64,000 bases of DNA from Pseudoalteromonas luteoviolacea H33-S (lineage in GTDB: Bacteria > Pseudomonadota > Gammaproteobacteria > Enterobacterales > Alteromonadaceae). The notes under the pieces were generated by a model, which was given only the letters and a program-made list of their open reading frames with translations, searched no databases and was not told the DNA's origin. The position numbers were made by a program, and so were the translations under genes. The DNA lies in NCBI RefSeq assembly GCF_001625695.1, contig NZ_AUXY01000053.1, forward strand, positions 1-64,000. The letters run 5' to 3'. Positions 15,822 to 24,234 of the stretch are shown one piece after another. The first letter of the stretch is position 1. Each line of letters starts with the position of its first letter.

Positions 15822-17882
15822 GTGCGACAAAAAATAATAATAAACGAGCGAGTTATTGATACCGCGAGAAATCAAATCACCAATAAAAACCAACCGCAGG
15901 TCTTGCCGCCTAAAGTAATTGCGGTTTTATATTGCTTGGCAAAAAGACAGGGACAAGTGGTCAGCCATGATGAGATGATTGACGAGGTTTGGAAAAGCGT
16001 TGTTGTGTCACCTAATTCGCTACAGCGTGCTATTGCTGAACTGCGAAAGGCACTTGGCGATGACGGTAAAGCGCAGGCCATCATTAAAACGCACTCAAAG
16101 CAAGGTTATAGCTTAGAAGCTGAAGTTTTATGGGTCGAGCAACAAACCGAGCCAGAAATAAAGGCGCACACACATGCAAAGAAAGCCACAAAGCCTGTAC
16201 TTTTTTTGGCAATCGTATTGTTTATGCTCAGCTTGATTGGTGTGTTTTATTTTGCAAAGCCGCAGAGTGAGACGCTTGAGTTTACTCAACTGACTTCTAT
16301 GACTGCCAGTGATGTACAAGAAGGCGCGGGAGTATTTTCACCTGATGGTAAATACTTGGTATTTTACCGTCACCTAGAGAGTTGCGAGAGTGAGCTGTGG
16401 GCCAAAGATCTTGCAAATGAGCAATCAATGAAGCTGACACTGAGCGGGGCTAAATTCACGGGGTTTACGTTTTCACCAGATGGGGAAAAGTTGGGCTTTT
16501 TGCAAAACCGAGCATGTGAGCATGAGCCCATTGAATACCAAAACACTGTAACAAACTGCTGGGATTTGGTGGCAATTAACTTTGCTGAAGCCTTGAAAAG
16601 TCCGCAAACACCACATGTACTAAAATCATGTAAGCCGACCAAAATGTATCATCCGCAGTGGTTAACTGCAGACTCATTTGCCACACTTGATTTACAAAAC
16701 AATCAGTTACGTGTTGCGTTGCACAATATAAATAACCATCAAGTCGCCACGCTCTTTGAAGATAAAAACTTACATTTATATGTATTAAGGTATTCACCCA
16801 CTCATCAATTATTGGCCGTGATAGGGTTTAACCAAGAAGGAGGGCAAGTATTGAGCTTGCTAAAACCCTCAGGTGAGCTTGTTGCGCAAAATATCATTGA
16901 TTTTCCCGCGTCATTTGATGGCAGTTCACGTATTTACCCCAATTTTGACCCTGATTCAAAAAGGTTGCTTTATGGTAGTGGTAAATCCTTGTTTGAACTG
17001 GACTTTGATGGCAGTGTAAAGCCTATCTCCTTGCCCCTCTATCAGGATATTTACAGCATTAATTTCCACCCACATAGCAATGTGATAGTGGGCACTTACG
17101 GTACTTACGATTCGGACTTAATTACTATGCCTTATGTTGATGGCCAAGTGCTGGGTGAGTCAAAACCCAGTGTTCGCTCTACAAGGCGAGAAGAACAAGG
17201 GAAATGGAGTCAAAATACGGAACACCTCGCGTTTATCTCTGAGCGTTCAGGAAGAAAACAAGTTTGGTTGTCGAGTGGAGGAGAGCCAAGGCGATTGACA
17301 CAGTTTAATGGTGCTGAATATCCATCGTCTGTGGAGTGGAGCGCTGATGAAAATAAGTTATATGTTGCGACTAACCAAGGGCTGTACCTCTATGACTTAA
17401 CTGGAAATTATAAACGCTTGTTATCTGAGCAAAGGTTCGTAGGGGTATATCAGTCGAACCTGCTTATGCATACTTTATTGGCTTATGAGAAAGAAGCGAT
17501 AGTACATCTATCAACTCGAAATGAAGAGGGGGAAATAGAGAATTTGCTTAAAGTGGCAATACAAGATGCAGTGCTATTGAAGCCTCATGAGCTGGTTTAT
17601 CAAGATTCAAATGGTCAATTTTGGCATTTAAATCAGGGCCAGGTGGTGGCTTTGGCGCTATTAAATCAGCATACGCATAAGGCCGGCTTTGTTGAGCGAG
17701 ATGGTCGTTTATTTGGGCTGACAAAAGGCAATATGTTGTGGCGCTATAATTTAAAAGAGCATACCTTTCAAGTGCTTAAGCAAATCGATGACGGTATTAC
17801 GTCGATTTCAGATATCAATGACACTCAGTTGTTGTTTGTAAAGCGCATCTCTCAGAAAAAAGAAATTGTATTGATTGAATAG
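15822..17882 (+). CDS. CadC-type membrane transcriptional regulator with periplasmic TolB-like propeller
   Basis: 686 aa from a GTG start. The N-terminus is a winged-helix DNA-binding domain of the OmpR/PhoB type (about 10-100: PPKVIAVLYCLAKRQGQVVSHDEMIDEVW then PNSLQRAIAELRKALGDD). One transmembrane segment at about 125-145 (VLFLAIVLFMLSLIGVFYF) is followed by a long periplasmic region with WD40/TolB-type blades (repeats such as FSPDGKYLVF, FSPDGEKLGF, WSADENKLYVA). Such proteins sense an external signal and bind DNA directly, without phosphorelay. The closest target candidate is the divergently transcribed esterase; the shared 171-bp intergenic region would hold both promoters. Ligand unknown. 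Confidence 0.88.
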   Translation: MRQKIIINERVIDTARNQITNKNQPQVLPPKVIAVLYCLAKRQGQVVSHDEMIDEVWKSVVVSPNSLQRAIAELRKALGDDGKAQAIIKTHSKQGYSLEAEVLWVEQQTEPEIKAHTHAKKATKPVLFLAIVLFMLSLIGVFYFAKPQSETLEFTQLTSMTASDVQEGAGVFSPDGKYLVFYRHLESCESELWAKDLANEQSMKLTLSGAKFTGFTFSPDGEKLGFLQNRACEHEPIEYQNTVTNCWDLVAINFAEALKSPQTPHVLKSCKPTKMYHPQWLTADSFATLDLQNNQLRVALHNINNHQVATLFEDKNLHLYVLRYSPTHQLLAVIGFNQEGGQVLSLLKPSGELVAQNIIDFPASFDGSSRIYPNFDPDSKRLLYGSGKSLFELDFDGSVKPISLPLYQDIYSINFHPHSNVIVGTYGTYDSDLITMPYVDGQVLGESKPSVRSTRREEQGKWSQNTEHLAFISERSGRKQVWLSSGGEPRRLTQFNGAEYPSSVEWSADENKLYVATNQGLYLYDLTGNYKRLLSEQRFVGVYQSNLLMHTLLAYEKEAIVHLSTRNEEGEIENLLKVAIQDAVLLKPHELVYQDSNGQFWHLNQGQVVALALLNQHTHKAGFVERDGRLFGLTKGNMLWRYNLKEHTFQVLKQIDDGITSISDINDTQLLFVKRISQKKEIVLIE

Positions 17883-17967
17883 CACCCGCTTTTTAGACAT
17901 TGTTAAATAGGTGCACAAGATGAAATTAGTTTCCAGCATAAGTTGAGGAAAAAATAGTTTCTTAAAA

Positions 17968-18699
17968 TTAGAAACCTAATTTAGCCTTCATTATTTGTAA
18001 GTTGCGCCTAGAAACTGAAATTGAGGTGCAATGATTGAGCGTTACTTCACATGTGTCACCAACTCCTAAATCAGTGTTAGTCACTGAGTTTAGATTTATG
18101 ATCTGCTGACGGTTCGCTTGAAAAAAGTCTGATTCAGGTAAGCGTTTTAATACACTGTTCAGTGGCTTTTTTATATACGCATCTCTATTAGAAAAGAAAA
18201 CTCGTGTGTAGTTTTTACAGCTTTCAAAATAATCGATTTCTTTTATCGGAAGTAAATAACATTGCTCACCATCTTTAATAAATACTTTACTTTGCATAGT
18301 CATAGTCGCAACTTCTGGCTCTTGAAAAGTGCCAGAAGGTGTCTCCACGTCTGATGCTGTCAATTTGGTAATAGCGTCACATAAACGAGATTTATTTATT
18401 GGCTTTAATAAGTAATCAACAACGTTATAGTCAAATGACCTCAACGCATGTTCATTGTAAGCCGTTGTAAAAATAACTTTTGGAGAATAATCTAGCTGTT
18501 CTAGTAAATCGAAGCCACTCTCTCCAGGCATATGGATATCTAAAAAGAGTACTTCAGGCCTAAAGTTTTTGACCAACTCTAATGCATTAGCAACACAATC
18601 TGCACTACCAATAACGTCTATTTCTGCGAAGGGCTCCAGTAACCGTATCAAGCCATTACGGGCTAACCTTGAATCTTCAATAACAACTACTGATAACAT
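17968..18699 (-). CDS. LytTR-family response regulator
   Basis: 243 aa. A receiver domain (about 1-118), with the phosphoacceptor Asp54 in LFLDIHMPG and a conserved Lys in YLLKPINK, is joined to a LytTR DNA-binding domain (about 140-243; YFESCKNYTRVFF, FFQANRQQIINL). It overlaps the upstream sensor kinase gene by 13 nt, so the two form one translationally coupled two-component system of the LytS/LytR (AlgZ/AlgR) type. Targets are not evident; the serine hydrolase gene upstream in the same direction may be part of the response. Confidence 0.93.
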   Translation of the reverse strand: MLSVVVIEDSRLARNGLIRLLEPFAEIDVIGSADCVANALELVKNFRPEVLFLDIHMPGESGFDLLEQLDYSPKVIFTTAYNEHALRSFDYNVVDYLLKPINKSRLCDAITKLTASDVETPSGTFQEPEVATMTMQSKVFIKDGEQCYLLPIKEIDYFESCKNYTRVFFSNRDAYIKKPLNSVLKRLPESDFFQANRQQIINLNSVTNTDLGVGDTCEVTLNHCTSISVSRRNLQIMKAKLGF

Positions 18700-19781
18700 G
18701 TCACTTCCTTAGGCAAAGTTAAAGTCGCGATAAATTGCTTATCGTTAAGCTGTGTCTCTAGGGATCCTTTAGGGCCATAAAGTAGTGATAACCGCTCCCG
18801 AATATTTGCTAGGCCAATCTGCATGCTGGTTGTTGTAGTATTGATCTCTTTCGGGACTGTATTAGACAGTTGAAGAATTAAACTTTGTTTTGATTGAGTA
18901 ATAGATAAGTTGATTTTTCCAGCAGTTTTTGAGCTTTCTATGCCATACTTAACTGCATTTTCAACTAATAGCTGTAACATCATGGGCGGTACTTGATATT
19001 CTGATAGGCCACTTTGAATCTCAGTATGATAAATTAACTTTTCTTCATACTGTATTTTGATTAGTTGCATGTACTTATTTAGCATTTGAACTTCACTGTT
19101 AAGAGATACTTTATCTTGTTTCGTAACCTCCAGTGCATAACGTAGCAGCTCGGACAACGTGACCATCATGTCATCGGCTGTTTCGACTGACTCGGCTATC
19201 ATAAAGCGAATGTTGTTTAATGTATTAAACAAAAAATGGGGGTTTAGTTGCGTGTTTAAACTTTCTAATTGTGTAGACTTGAGTGAGTTTTCAAATTGCA
19301 AGCTTTGTAGCTTTGCAGATATAGCCCGTTTTTGGTGGCTAATACTTGTATAAATAAAAATCCAAGAGCAAATGAATAATTGAGTTTGTAAGCATTGCCT
19401 TAACATAAATCTGGATGTGTACGCATTAATTAAAGACACGTTTTCACCAATATAGCGAAGATAAATAGAGTTATAAAAATCGACGTAATAACAGACTGTA
19501 ATTATCGAAAAAGTAACTAAAATAGATAACACTGTTCCCGCTATTAATAAGCTGGGTATTTGTTTTTGATATTGGGCCGAGACCCAACCACGAGTGTTGA
19601 ATATATATCTAAATATGAGAGTGGAAATAGTAAAGAAAATGGCAAACAGTATAGATACTTTTAAAACATGTATATTAATTTCACCTTGCTCAATGCTGGT
19701 AACCAAATCAACACTGATGACCATAATGAGTGCGGAAAAATGATAGAACCAATAAAGAGGTGTTCGTGGGAAAAAGTACAT
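18687..19781 (-). CDS. LytS/AlgZ-type sensor histidine kinase
   Basis: 364 aa. Four hydrophobic segments (about 10-145) serve as membrane sensor without a recognisable ligand domain. They are followed by the His_kinase domain (PF06580 type) with phosphoacceptor His182 in LNPHFLFNTLNNIRFM, and a HATPase domain whose N box reads QLLVENAVKYGIE and whose G box reads IGLANIRERL. The gene overlaps the LytTR regulator at its 3' end. Short LytS kinases of this shape usually sense membrane or cell-envelope state. The nearby exported serine hydrolase makes an envelope role plausible (inference). Confidence 0.93.
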   Translation of the reverse strand: MYFFPRTPLYWFYHFSALIMVISVDLVTSIEQGEINIHVLKVSILFAIFFTISTLIFRYIFNTRGWVSAQYQKQIPSLLIAGTVLSILVTFSIITVCYYVDFYNSIYLRYIGENVSLINAYTSRFMLRQCLQTQLFICSWIFIYTSISHQKRAISAKLQSLQFENSLKSTQLESLNTQLNPHFLFNTLNNIRFMIAESVETADDMMVTLSELLRYALEVTKQDKVSLNSEVQMLNKYMQLIKIQYEEKLIYHTEIQSGLSEYQVPPMMLQLLVENAVKYGIESSKTAGKINLSITQSKQSLILQLSNTVPKEINTTTTSMQIGLANIRERLSLLYGPKGSLETQLNDKQFIATLTLPKEVTCYQ

Positions 19782-19847
19782 AGAAAGCGCCTGTAATTAG
19801 TTTTTATTGTTGTTCTTGGTTAAAAGCCAGGCTTGTAAATTCAAGTT

Positions 19848-19865
19848 TGGGCGAATTTTCGCCCA
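19848..19865 (-). terminator. Hairpin between serine hydrolase and sensor kinase
   Basis: TGGGCGAA / TTCGCCCA (19848-19855 with 19858-19865) makes an 8-bp perfect stem in the 98-nt gap. No U tract follows on the minus strand, so partial read-through into the kinase gene is possible. Confidence 0.45.
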
Positions 19866-19879
19866 TATCGATGATTGCC

Positions 19880-21778
19880 CTAAGATGCCAATTGGATATT
19901 TACTAATTTATAACTCATTAAAAATAATGATAAAACACAATGTGATGCTACTATACTTACCAAGTAATAATGTACAAAGCTTTTAATGCTTTTTTTACAC
20001 TGTTGCAAACAAAAAGCTGCCGCAGCAAAACTGAGTAAGGGGTATAGTATTGAGCAAACTTGTACTAGAGGTGAAACCCAGCTCATACTATTTAGTAACA
20101 TGTAGTCACTTAACAGTATGAAAGGAAGCGCTGTAAGCGTAACGATGAAAGAGGCTGTAAGTGTTAACGCTTTCCAAATTATAAAGTTTGATTTTGGCTT
20201 ACCTAGTAGCTTTTTTACAGCACTGACTGGTATGGAAAAAACTAGGTACAGTAGGCTAGAAAGCACTATTATTGCGCTTAAAGCGAGTGATGCTAATTTT
20301 GCATAGAATACCCAAGCAGGTGTTTTTTTGTATATTTTAGAGTTGCGAACGAGCACATTTCCTGCAATTGGATCTTTTGCAAAAGCAACTTGTGCTGTAC
20401 CATATTTGTTATAAAGTATGGGCTGCTCATCTTGTTGAAAATAGTATAATTGATAACCACCTAGTAGCCATTTAAATGATAGTTGCTCTTTATGAGTCGT
20501 TACAATCACGGCATTGCTAAAATAGGCGACGATATCGCCTAAACTCATACTTGTATTAATTTGCGTGTATAGGCCACTGGCGTCGGAAAAATGATAACTC
20601 AAAGGTAAATTTGGCTCATGATTCACTTTTTCTGGTAGTTGTAAGTATTCAGTGATTAACTTTTTTACTTTTCGGTATGCTGGGCCATTTTGTTTTGTCA
20701 TGGCAATTGCAAAACCCACTTGTAACTGAGGCTGATATCTAAAAGTACTCACTACCCCAGGAAGCCCACCGTTGTGTCCGTAGAATGTTTGTCCCTTAAT
20801 TATGTCTTTACTGTGTGAAAATCCTTTAAATGATTTTAAACCTAGACTAACTCCTAATTCTGTTTCTATTTTTTGCATTCGAGATACTGATGCGGGAGAG
20901 AGCACTCCGGATTGTTCAGGTTGCAAAAATAGCATAAGTAGTTTTGATATATCTTGCATTGAAGCTGTTAAAGAAGAGGCAGGCCGTGTTGCCATATATT
21001 CGTAGCCTACAGGAAGGTTATTGTTTAAGTAGGGTATTGCGCCTAATTCATTCCAGTTTTTAGGTTTAAGTAATGAGCTATTTTTCATTGATAGTGGCGA
21101 AAATATATATTCATTAACATAGTCCGAGAAACGCATGCCTGTCACAATCTCAACCACTCTCGCGGCAACGGTTGGGCCAGTATTGCTATATGCTTCTCTC
21201 GTGCCTGGTGCCCAGCGACTTATTCGGCTTTCAGGGTAAAGCTTTAACACTTGCTCAAGTGATAGTGAATCATCATTTAGCGCTTTTTGCTCCGCCACGT
21301 GACTGTCCCAGCCTGTGGTATGCTCTAATAAGTGCTGGACTTGGATTGGGTGGGTTTTATGCCATTTGTTTTTAAATTGAATACTCGGTGCAATATCTTT
21401 TAATCTGTCATCAAGTGCTAGTAGGCCTTTGGATTGCAGTTGTAAAATTGCAATACCGGGCAGTAATTTGGTGACAGAACCAAATCTAAATAAGTGTCTA
21501 TCAGTGGCTAGCTCATTTGTTTCTTTGTTGGCGTAGCCAAGGCCTTGAGTAATTGGTGATTGTCCTTGCTGAACAATTGCGACACCTATAGCGGGTATGT
21601 TGTGAACAGTTCGTACTTGTTCAATGTCTGTTAGTAATTGCGATAAGCGATTGTCGCCTTCATTGTGGTCTAGATTTACATTGGCATTGGCATTGGCACA
21701 TGGGCCTGTGAGCAACAATGCCGTGGCCATAGTGATACATATGGTTTTTATGTGATTTATTAGTTTCATTCTTTTCAT
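19880..21778 (-). CDS. Serine hydrolase (class C beta-lactamase fold) with C-terminal membrane helices
   Basis: 632 aa. Signal peptide about 1-30; a beta-lactamase/D-alanyl-D-alanine-peptidase-like domain about 45-385 with all three motifs: Ser101-V-T-Lys104, Tyr197-S-Asn199 and HNGG in the KTG position. A beta-rich section (about 395-480) follows, then four membrane helices (about 490-630). The domain faces the periplasm. Such proteins act as peptidases, esterases or penicillin-binding-like enzymes; real beta-lactamase activity is not implied. AAAGGA precedes the ATG. It lies upstream of, and in line with, the LytS/LytTR pair, with a hairpin in the gap. Substrate unknown. Confidence 0.85.
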   Translation of the reverse strand: MKRMKLINHIKTICITMATALLLTGPCANANANVNLDHNEGDNRLSQLLTDIEQVRTVHNIPAIGVAIVQQGQSPITQGLGYANKETNELATDRHLFRFGSVTKLLPGIAILQLQSKGLLALDDRLKDIAPSIQFKNKWHKTHPIQVQHLLEHTTGWDSHVAEQKALNDDSLSLEQVLKLYPESRISRWAPGTREAYSNTGPTVAARVVEIVTGMRFSDYVNEYIFSPLSMKNSSLLKPKNWNELGAIPYLNNNLPVGYEYMATRPASSLTASMQDISKLLMLFLQPEQSGVLSPASVSRMQKIETELGVSLGLKSFKGFSHSKDIIKGQTFYGHNGGLPGVVSTFRYQPQLQVGFAIAMTKQNGPAYRKVKKLITEYLQLPEKVNHEPNLPLSYHFSDASGLYTQINTSMSLGDIVAYFSNAVIVTTHKEQLSFKWLLGGYQLYYFQQDEQPILYNKYGTAQVAFAKDPIAGNVLVRNSKIYKKTPAWVFYAKLASLALSAIIVLSSLLYLVFSIPVSAVKKLLGKPKSNFIIWKALTLTASFIVTLTALPFILLSDYMLLNSMSWVSPLVQVCSILYPLLSFAAAAFCLQQCKKSIKSFVHYYLVSIVASHCVLSLFLMSYKLVNIQLAS

Positions 21779-21942
21779 GGCATTTTCCTTTTTTTGTTAT
21801 TGTAAGTACTTGGTTATATTGAGTATGGGAAAGGTGCCAAGCGGGTGGCTGTCTAGTTAAGCGGTCTTAAAATAGAAGTGAGCGGTTAAGCTTGCTTACA
21901 TCAGTCACTTATTTTTTAAAAAGTGTATTAAAGTCATAGGGC

Positions 21943-22506
21943 TCATGATTTTAAGTGTTGGTAGTAGTGGCATATAAATGCAAGCTGTTTGTCAATGCCA
22001 TTAATTTTCAGTGTGTTCCCTTTGTCGCAGCTCATAGCCAGTGAAAACCCATGGAGGTAGTCTACTAACAGATGTAAGAAAACTTCCGACTGGCTGCTAT
22101 CTAGTTCTAAGACACTGATAATTTGCTCAAACCGGCTAATAAAGACCTCTGCGGGGCTGTCAGATTTCATGCTCAGTAAAGTGTGTAATAGTCCGTCATA
22201 CTGGCTCAGTATCGCAAGGTAACTTTTGCATAGGGCACTGAGCTCCTGTTGCCAATCTTCTGAGTTTTGTGGTGTATAAATATCTTCAATTAGCGAGGTG
22301 GTAATCGCTTCTAACAGGGTATCTTTGTTTTTAAAGTAATGGTAAATCGCCATCGCATCGACCCCAAGTTGTGCTGATAACTTGCGGATACTGGGAATAT
22401 TACCTGTTGTTGCCATCAAATTTTTTGCGGCACCAATGATAGCTGCTTTACTTAGTGCACTTTGGGACTTTTGGGGACGGCCGCGCTTTTTGGCTGTATT
22501 GCTCAT
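21943..22506 (-). CDS. TetR/AcrR-family repressor
   Basis: 187 aa. After a basic N-terminus (KKRGRPQKSQ) comes a TetR helix-turn-helix (about 18-66: PSIRKLSAQLGVDAMAIYHYFKNKDTLLEA), then an all-helical ligand/dimer domain resembling the TetR C-terminal domain. It is divergent from a dihydrofolate-reductase-like gene. The 78-bp gap contains a perfect 19-bp palindrome at 22531-22549, very probably its own operator, so it should repress both itself and the neighbour. Ligand unknown. Confidence 0.9.
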   Translation of the reverse strand: MSNTAKKRGRPQKSQSALSKAAIIGAAKNLMATTGNIPSIRKLSAQLGVDAMAIYHYFKNKDTLLEAITTSLIEDIYTPQNSEDWQQELSALCKSYLAILSQYDGLLHTLLSMKSDSPAEVFISRFEQIISVLELDSSQSEVFLHLLVDYLHGFSLAMSCDKGNTLKINGIDKQLAFICHYYQHLKS

Positions 22507-22530
22507 TATGAATGCTTAATTTGATTTATA

Positions 22531-22549
22531 TATTCTACATCGTAGAATA
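22531..22549. promoter_or_regulatory. TetR-type operator, perfect inverted repeat
   Basis: TATTCTAC-ATC-GTAGAATA has 8-bp perfect arms around a 3-bp spacer, midway between the TetR gene and the divergent reductase gene. Its position and symmetry are those of a classical TetR-family operator. Confidence 0.8.
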
Positions 22550-22584
22550 ATGGAGTTATTATTTAAATCAACTATGAGGATGTC

Positions 22585-23118
22585 ATGGCGAACATCGTAT
22601 TTATTGCAACAAGCTTGGACGGCTATATTGCAGATAAAAACAACGAAATTGAGTGGTTACATTCAATTCCTGGCACCCAAAAACTGGATTTGGGGTATGA
22701 CGATCACATTGCTGCCATTGACGGGTTAGTGATGGGCAGAAATACTTTTGAGTTAGTTTGCGGCTTTGATTGCGATTGGCCTTATACAAAGCCGGTGTTT
22801 GTTTTGAGCAATACCATGCGGTGTGTTCCCACAGGTTATGAAGACAAAGTAAAGTTAGTCAGTGGAGGGTTGCCCCAGTTGGTAGATAAATTGAATGCGC
22901 AGGGGTATGTAGATTTGTATATAGACGGTGGCGTTACAATTCAAAGCTTTTTAAAATCAGACTTGATTGACAAGATGATAATTACAACTATCCCTATCAT
23001 ATTGGGGGGCGGAGTGAGTTTATTCGGTGAGTTAGCCGAGCCACTTCATTTCAGTTGCACAGAAAGTGAATTGTTTGAAAATGGCATATGCCAAAATACG
23101 TTTGTCAGAAAGCTGTAG
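22585..23118 (+). CDS. Dihydrofolate-reductase-family (RibD C-terminal-like) protein
   Basis: 177 aa. It has the DHFR/RibD_C fold pattern: N-terminal strand plus loop (IVFIATSLDGYIAD), IDGLVMGRNTFE in the middle, PVFVLSNTM, the nucleotide-loop-like YIDGGVTIQSF and ILGGGVSLFGE. It resembles small YyaP-type NADPH-dependent reductases, not true folate DHFR. Its promoter overlaps the TetR operator, so it is probably induced by whatever ligand releases the repressor. Substrate unknown. Confidence 0.85.
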   Translation: MANIVFIATSLDGYIADKNNEIEWLHSIPGTQKLDLGYDDHIAAIDGLVMGRNTFELVCGFDCDWPYTKPVFVLSNTMRCVPTGYEDKVKLVSGGLPQLVDKLNAQGYVDLYIDGGVTIQSFLKSDLIDKMIITTIPIILGGGVSLFGELAEPLHFSCTESELFENGICQNTFVRKL

Positions 23119-23162
23119 TTTATATCAAACTCATAGAGCGGGTTACTTGATTTCTGACTCGG

Positions 23163-24119
23163 TTATTTCGGCAAATACATCTTATCTAGACCCGGGATAT
23201 TGTGCTCCCAACGAGGCACTGCTTCACCAATATAATGCCGTGCAGCATCTAAAAATAATCGCGTCCTGACCGGTAAATCTCGGTGCGGGTAGACTGCATA
23301 CATGGCGCTGTAATCAGGTAAATTCACATGTGTCAGCATAGGTACTAGCTGCGCGTGATCGATATGATCGGCAAAGAAGAATGCAGGCGCCGTGCAAAAC
23401 GCAGTATGCGAGAGCACTTTTTCAAGTAATGCCTCACCATCGTTAGATTTAAACACCGGCGTAATAGGCTGCTCTTGAGGCTTGCCTTTGTCATCAATGT
23501 AGCTGATAGACTCAAAACGGATGTGGTTACTTGAGTAGGCAGCAGCTGGCAGTTCAGCCAGATCAGACATTTCTTTTGGCTCACCATAGGTCTCGATAAA
23601 CTGTGGTGTGGCTAAAATCAACATACGGTTTCGCGCCACTTTACGTGCGATCAATGAGGAATCTCTTGGTTCACCAACGCGAAACGCCAGATCAAAGCCT
23701 TCTGATACCATATCGATGACGCGGTCATCTAATCTTAACTCTATGGTGACTTGCGGAAAACGCTTTTGGAAATCATTGATCACCGGCAGCAGGTAGTATT
23801 TACCGATGTAACTTGATGAGGTGATACGCAATAAACCTCGGGCTTCTTGGTGATAGTTCTCTGCCATTTGCACTGTGTCTTGTAGCAACACTCTCAGCTC
23901 AGCAGCTTTTTTAACCATTTCAGCGCCAGCGGCAGTTAATGAAAACGAACGGGTAGTCCGGTTGAGCAGACGTACACCAAGCTCCTCTTCTAATTTGCTG
24001 ATTTGTTTAGATATAACTGAGCGATCGATGTTTCTGATTTCGGCAGCTTTTGAAAAAGAGCCTTGCTCAACGACTTCTAATAACATGATCAATCGACTGG
24101 TTGTATCCATATCTGGCAT
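23163..24119 (-). CDS. LysR-family transcriptional regulator of the efflux operon
   Basis: About 318 aa. LysR winged HTH about 8-65 (FSKAAEIRNIDRSVISKQISKLEEELGVRLLNRTTRSFSL, the usual signature) and a periplasmic-binding-protein-like effector domain about 93-300. The start is uncertain: GTG 24122, ATG 24119 or ATG 24110, none with a clear Shine-Dalgarno. It is divergent from an RND efflux operon 112 bp away, the usual layout for a LysR activator or repressor of its neighbour. An inverted repeat (ATTAATG 24151-24157, CATTAAT 24183-24189) in the gap is a candidate binding site. Confidence 0.9.
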   Translation of the reverse strand: MPDMDTTSRLIMLLEVVEQGSFSKAAEIRNIDRSVISKQISKLEEELGVRLLNRTTRSFSLTAAGAEMVKKAAELRVLLQDTVQMAENYHQEARGLLRITSSSYIGKYYLLPVINDFQKRFPQVTIELRLDDRVIDMVSEGFDLAFRVGEPRDSSLIARKVARNRMLILATPQFIETYGEPKEMSDLAELPAAAYSSNHIRFESISYIDDKGKPQEQPITPVFKSNDGEALLEKVLSHTAFCTAPAFFFADHIDHAQLVPMLTHVNLPDYSAMYAVYPHRDLPVRTRLFLDAARHYIGEAVPRWEHNIPGLDKMYLPK

Positions 24120-24150
24120 CACTATAAATGTTTATTGGTGCCATTCTGGC

Positions 24151-24189
24151 ATTAATGTTTTTAAAAAACCACTATTTTTCGTCATTAAT
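24151..24189. promoter_or_regulatory. Candidate LysR binding region
   Basis: ATTAATG and CATTAAT form 7-bp inverted arms 25 bp apart, between the divergent LysR and efflux genes. The AT-rich dyad and its position fit a LysR site, but chance in AT-rich DNA cannot be excluded. Confidence 0.35.
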
Positions 24190-24234
24190 AACAGGCGTAC
24201 GATGTCCGCATATTAATTTTCTGCGGAGCAACAA

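Noticed and set aside
19880..21778. Beta-lactamase resistance gene
   Set aside because: The three motifs are shared by many peptidases and esterases, the membrane helices at the end are atypical for resistance enzymes, and no class C signature beyond the fold is visible.
22585..23118. Trimethoprim-resistance dihydrofolate reductase
   Set aside because: The sequence matches RibD/YyaP-type reductases rather than folate DHFR; the TetR context does not point to folate metabolism.
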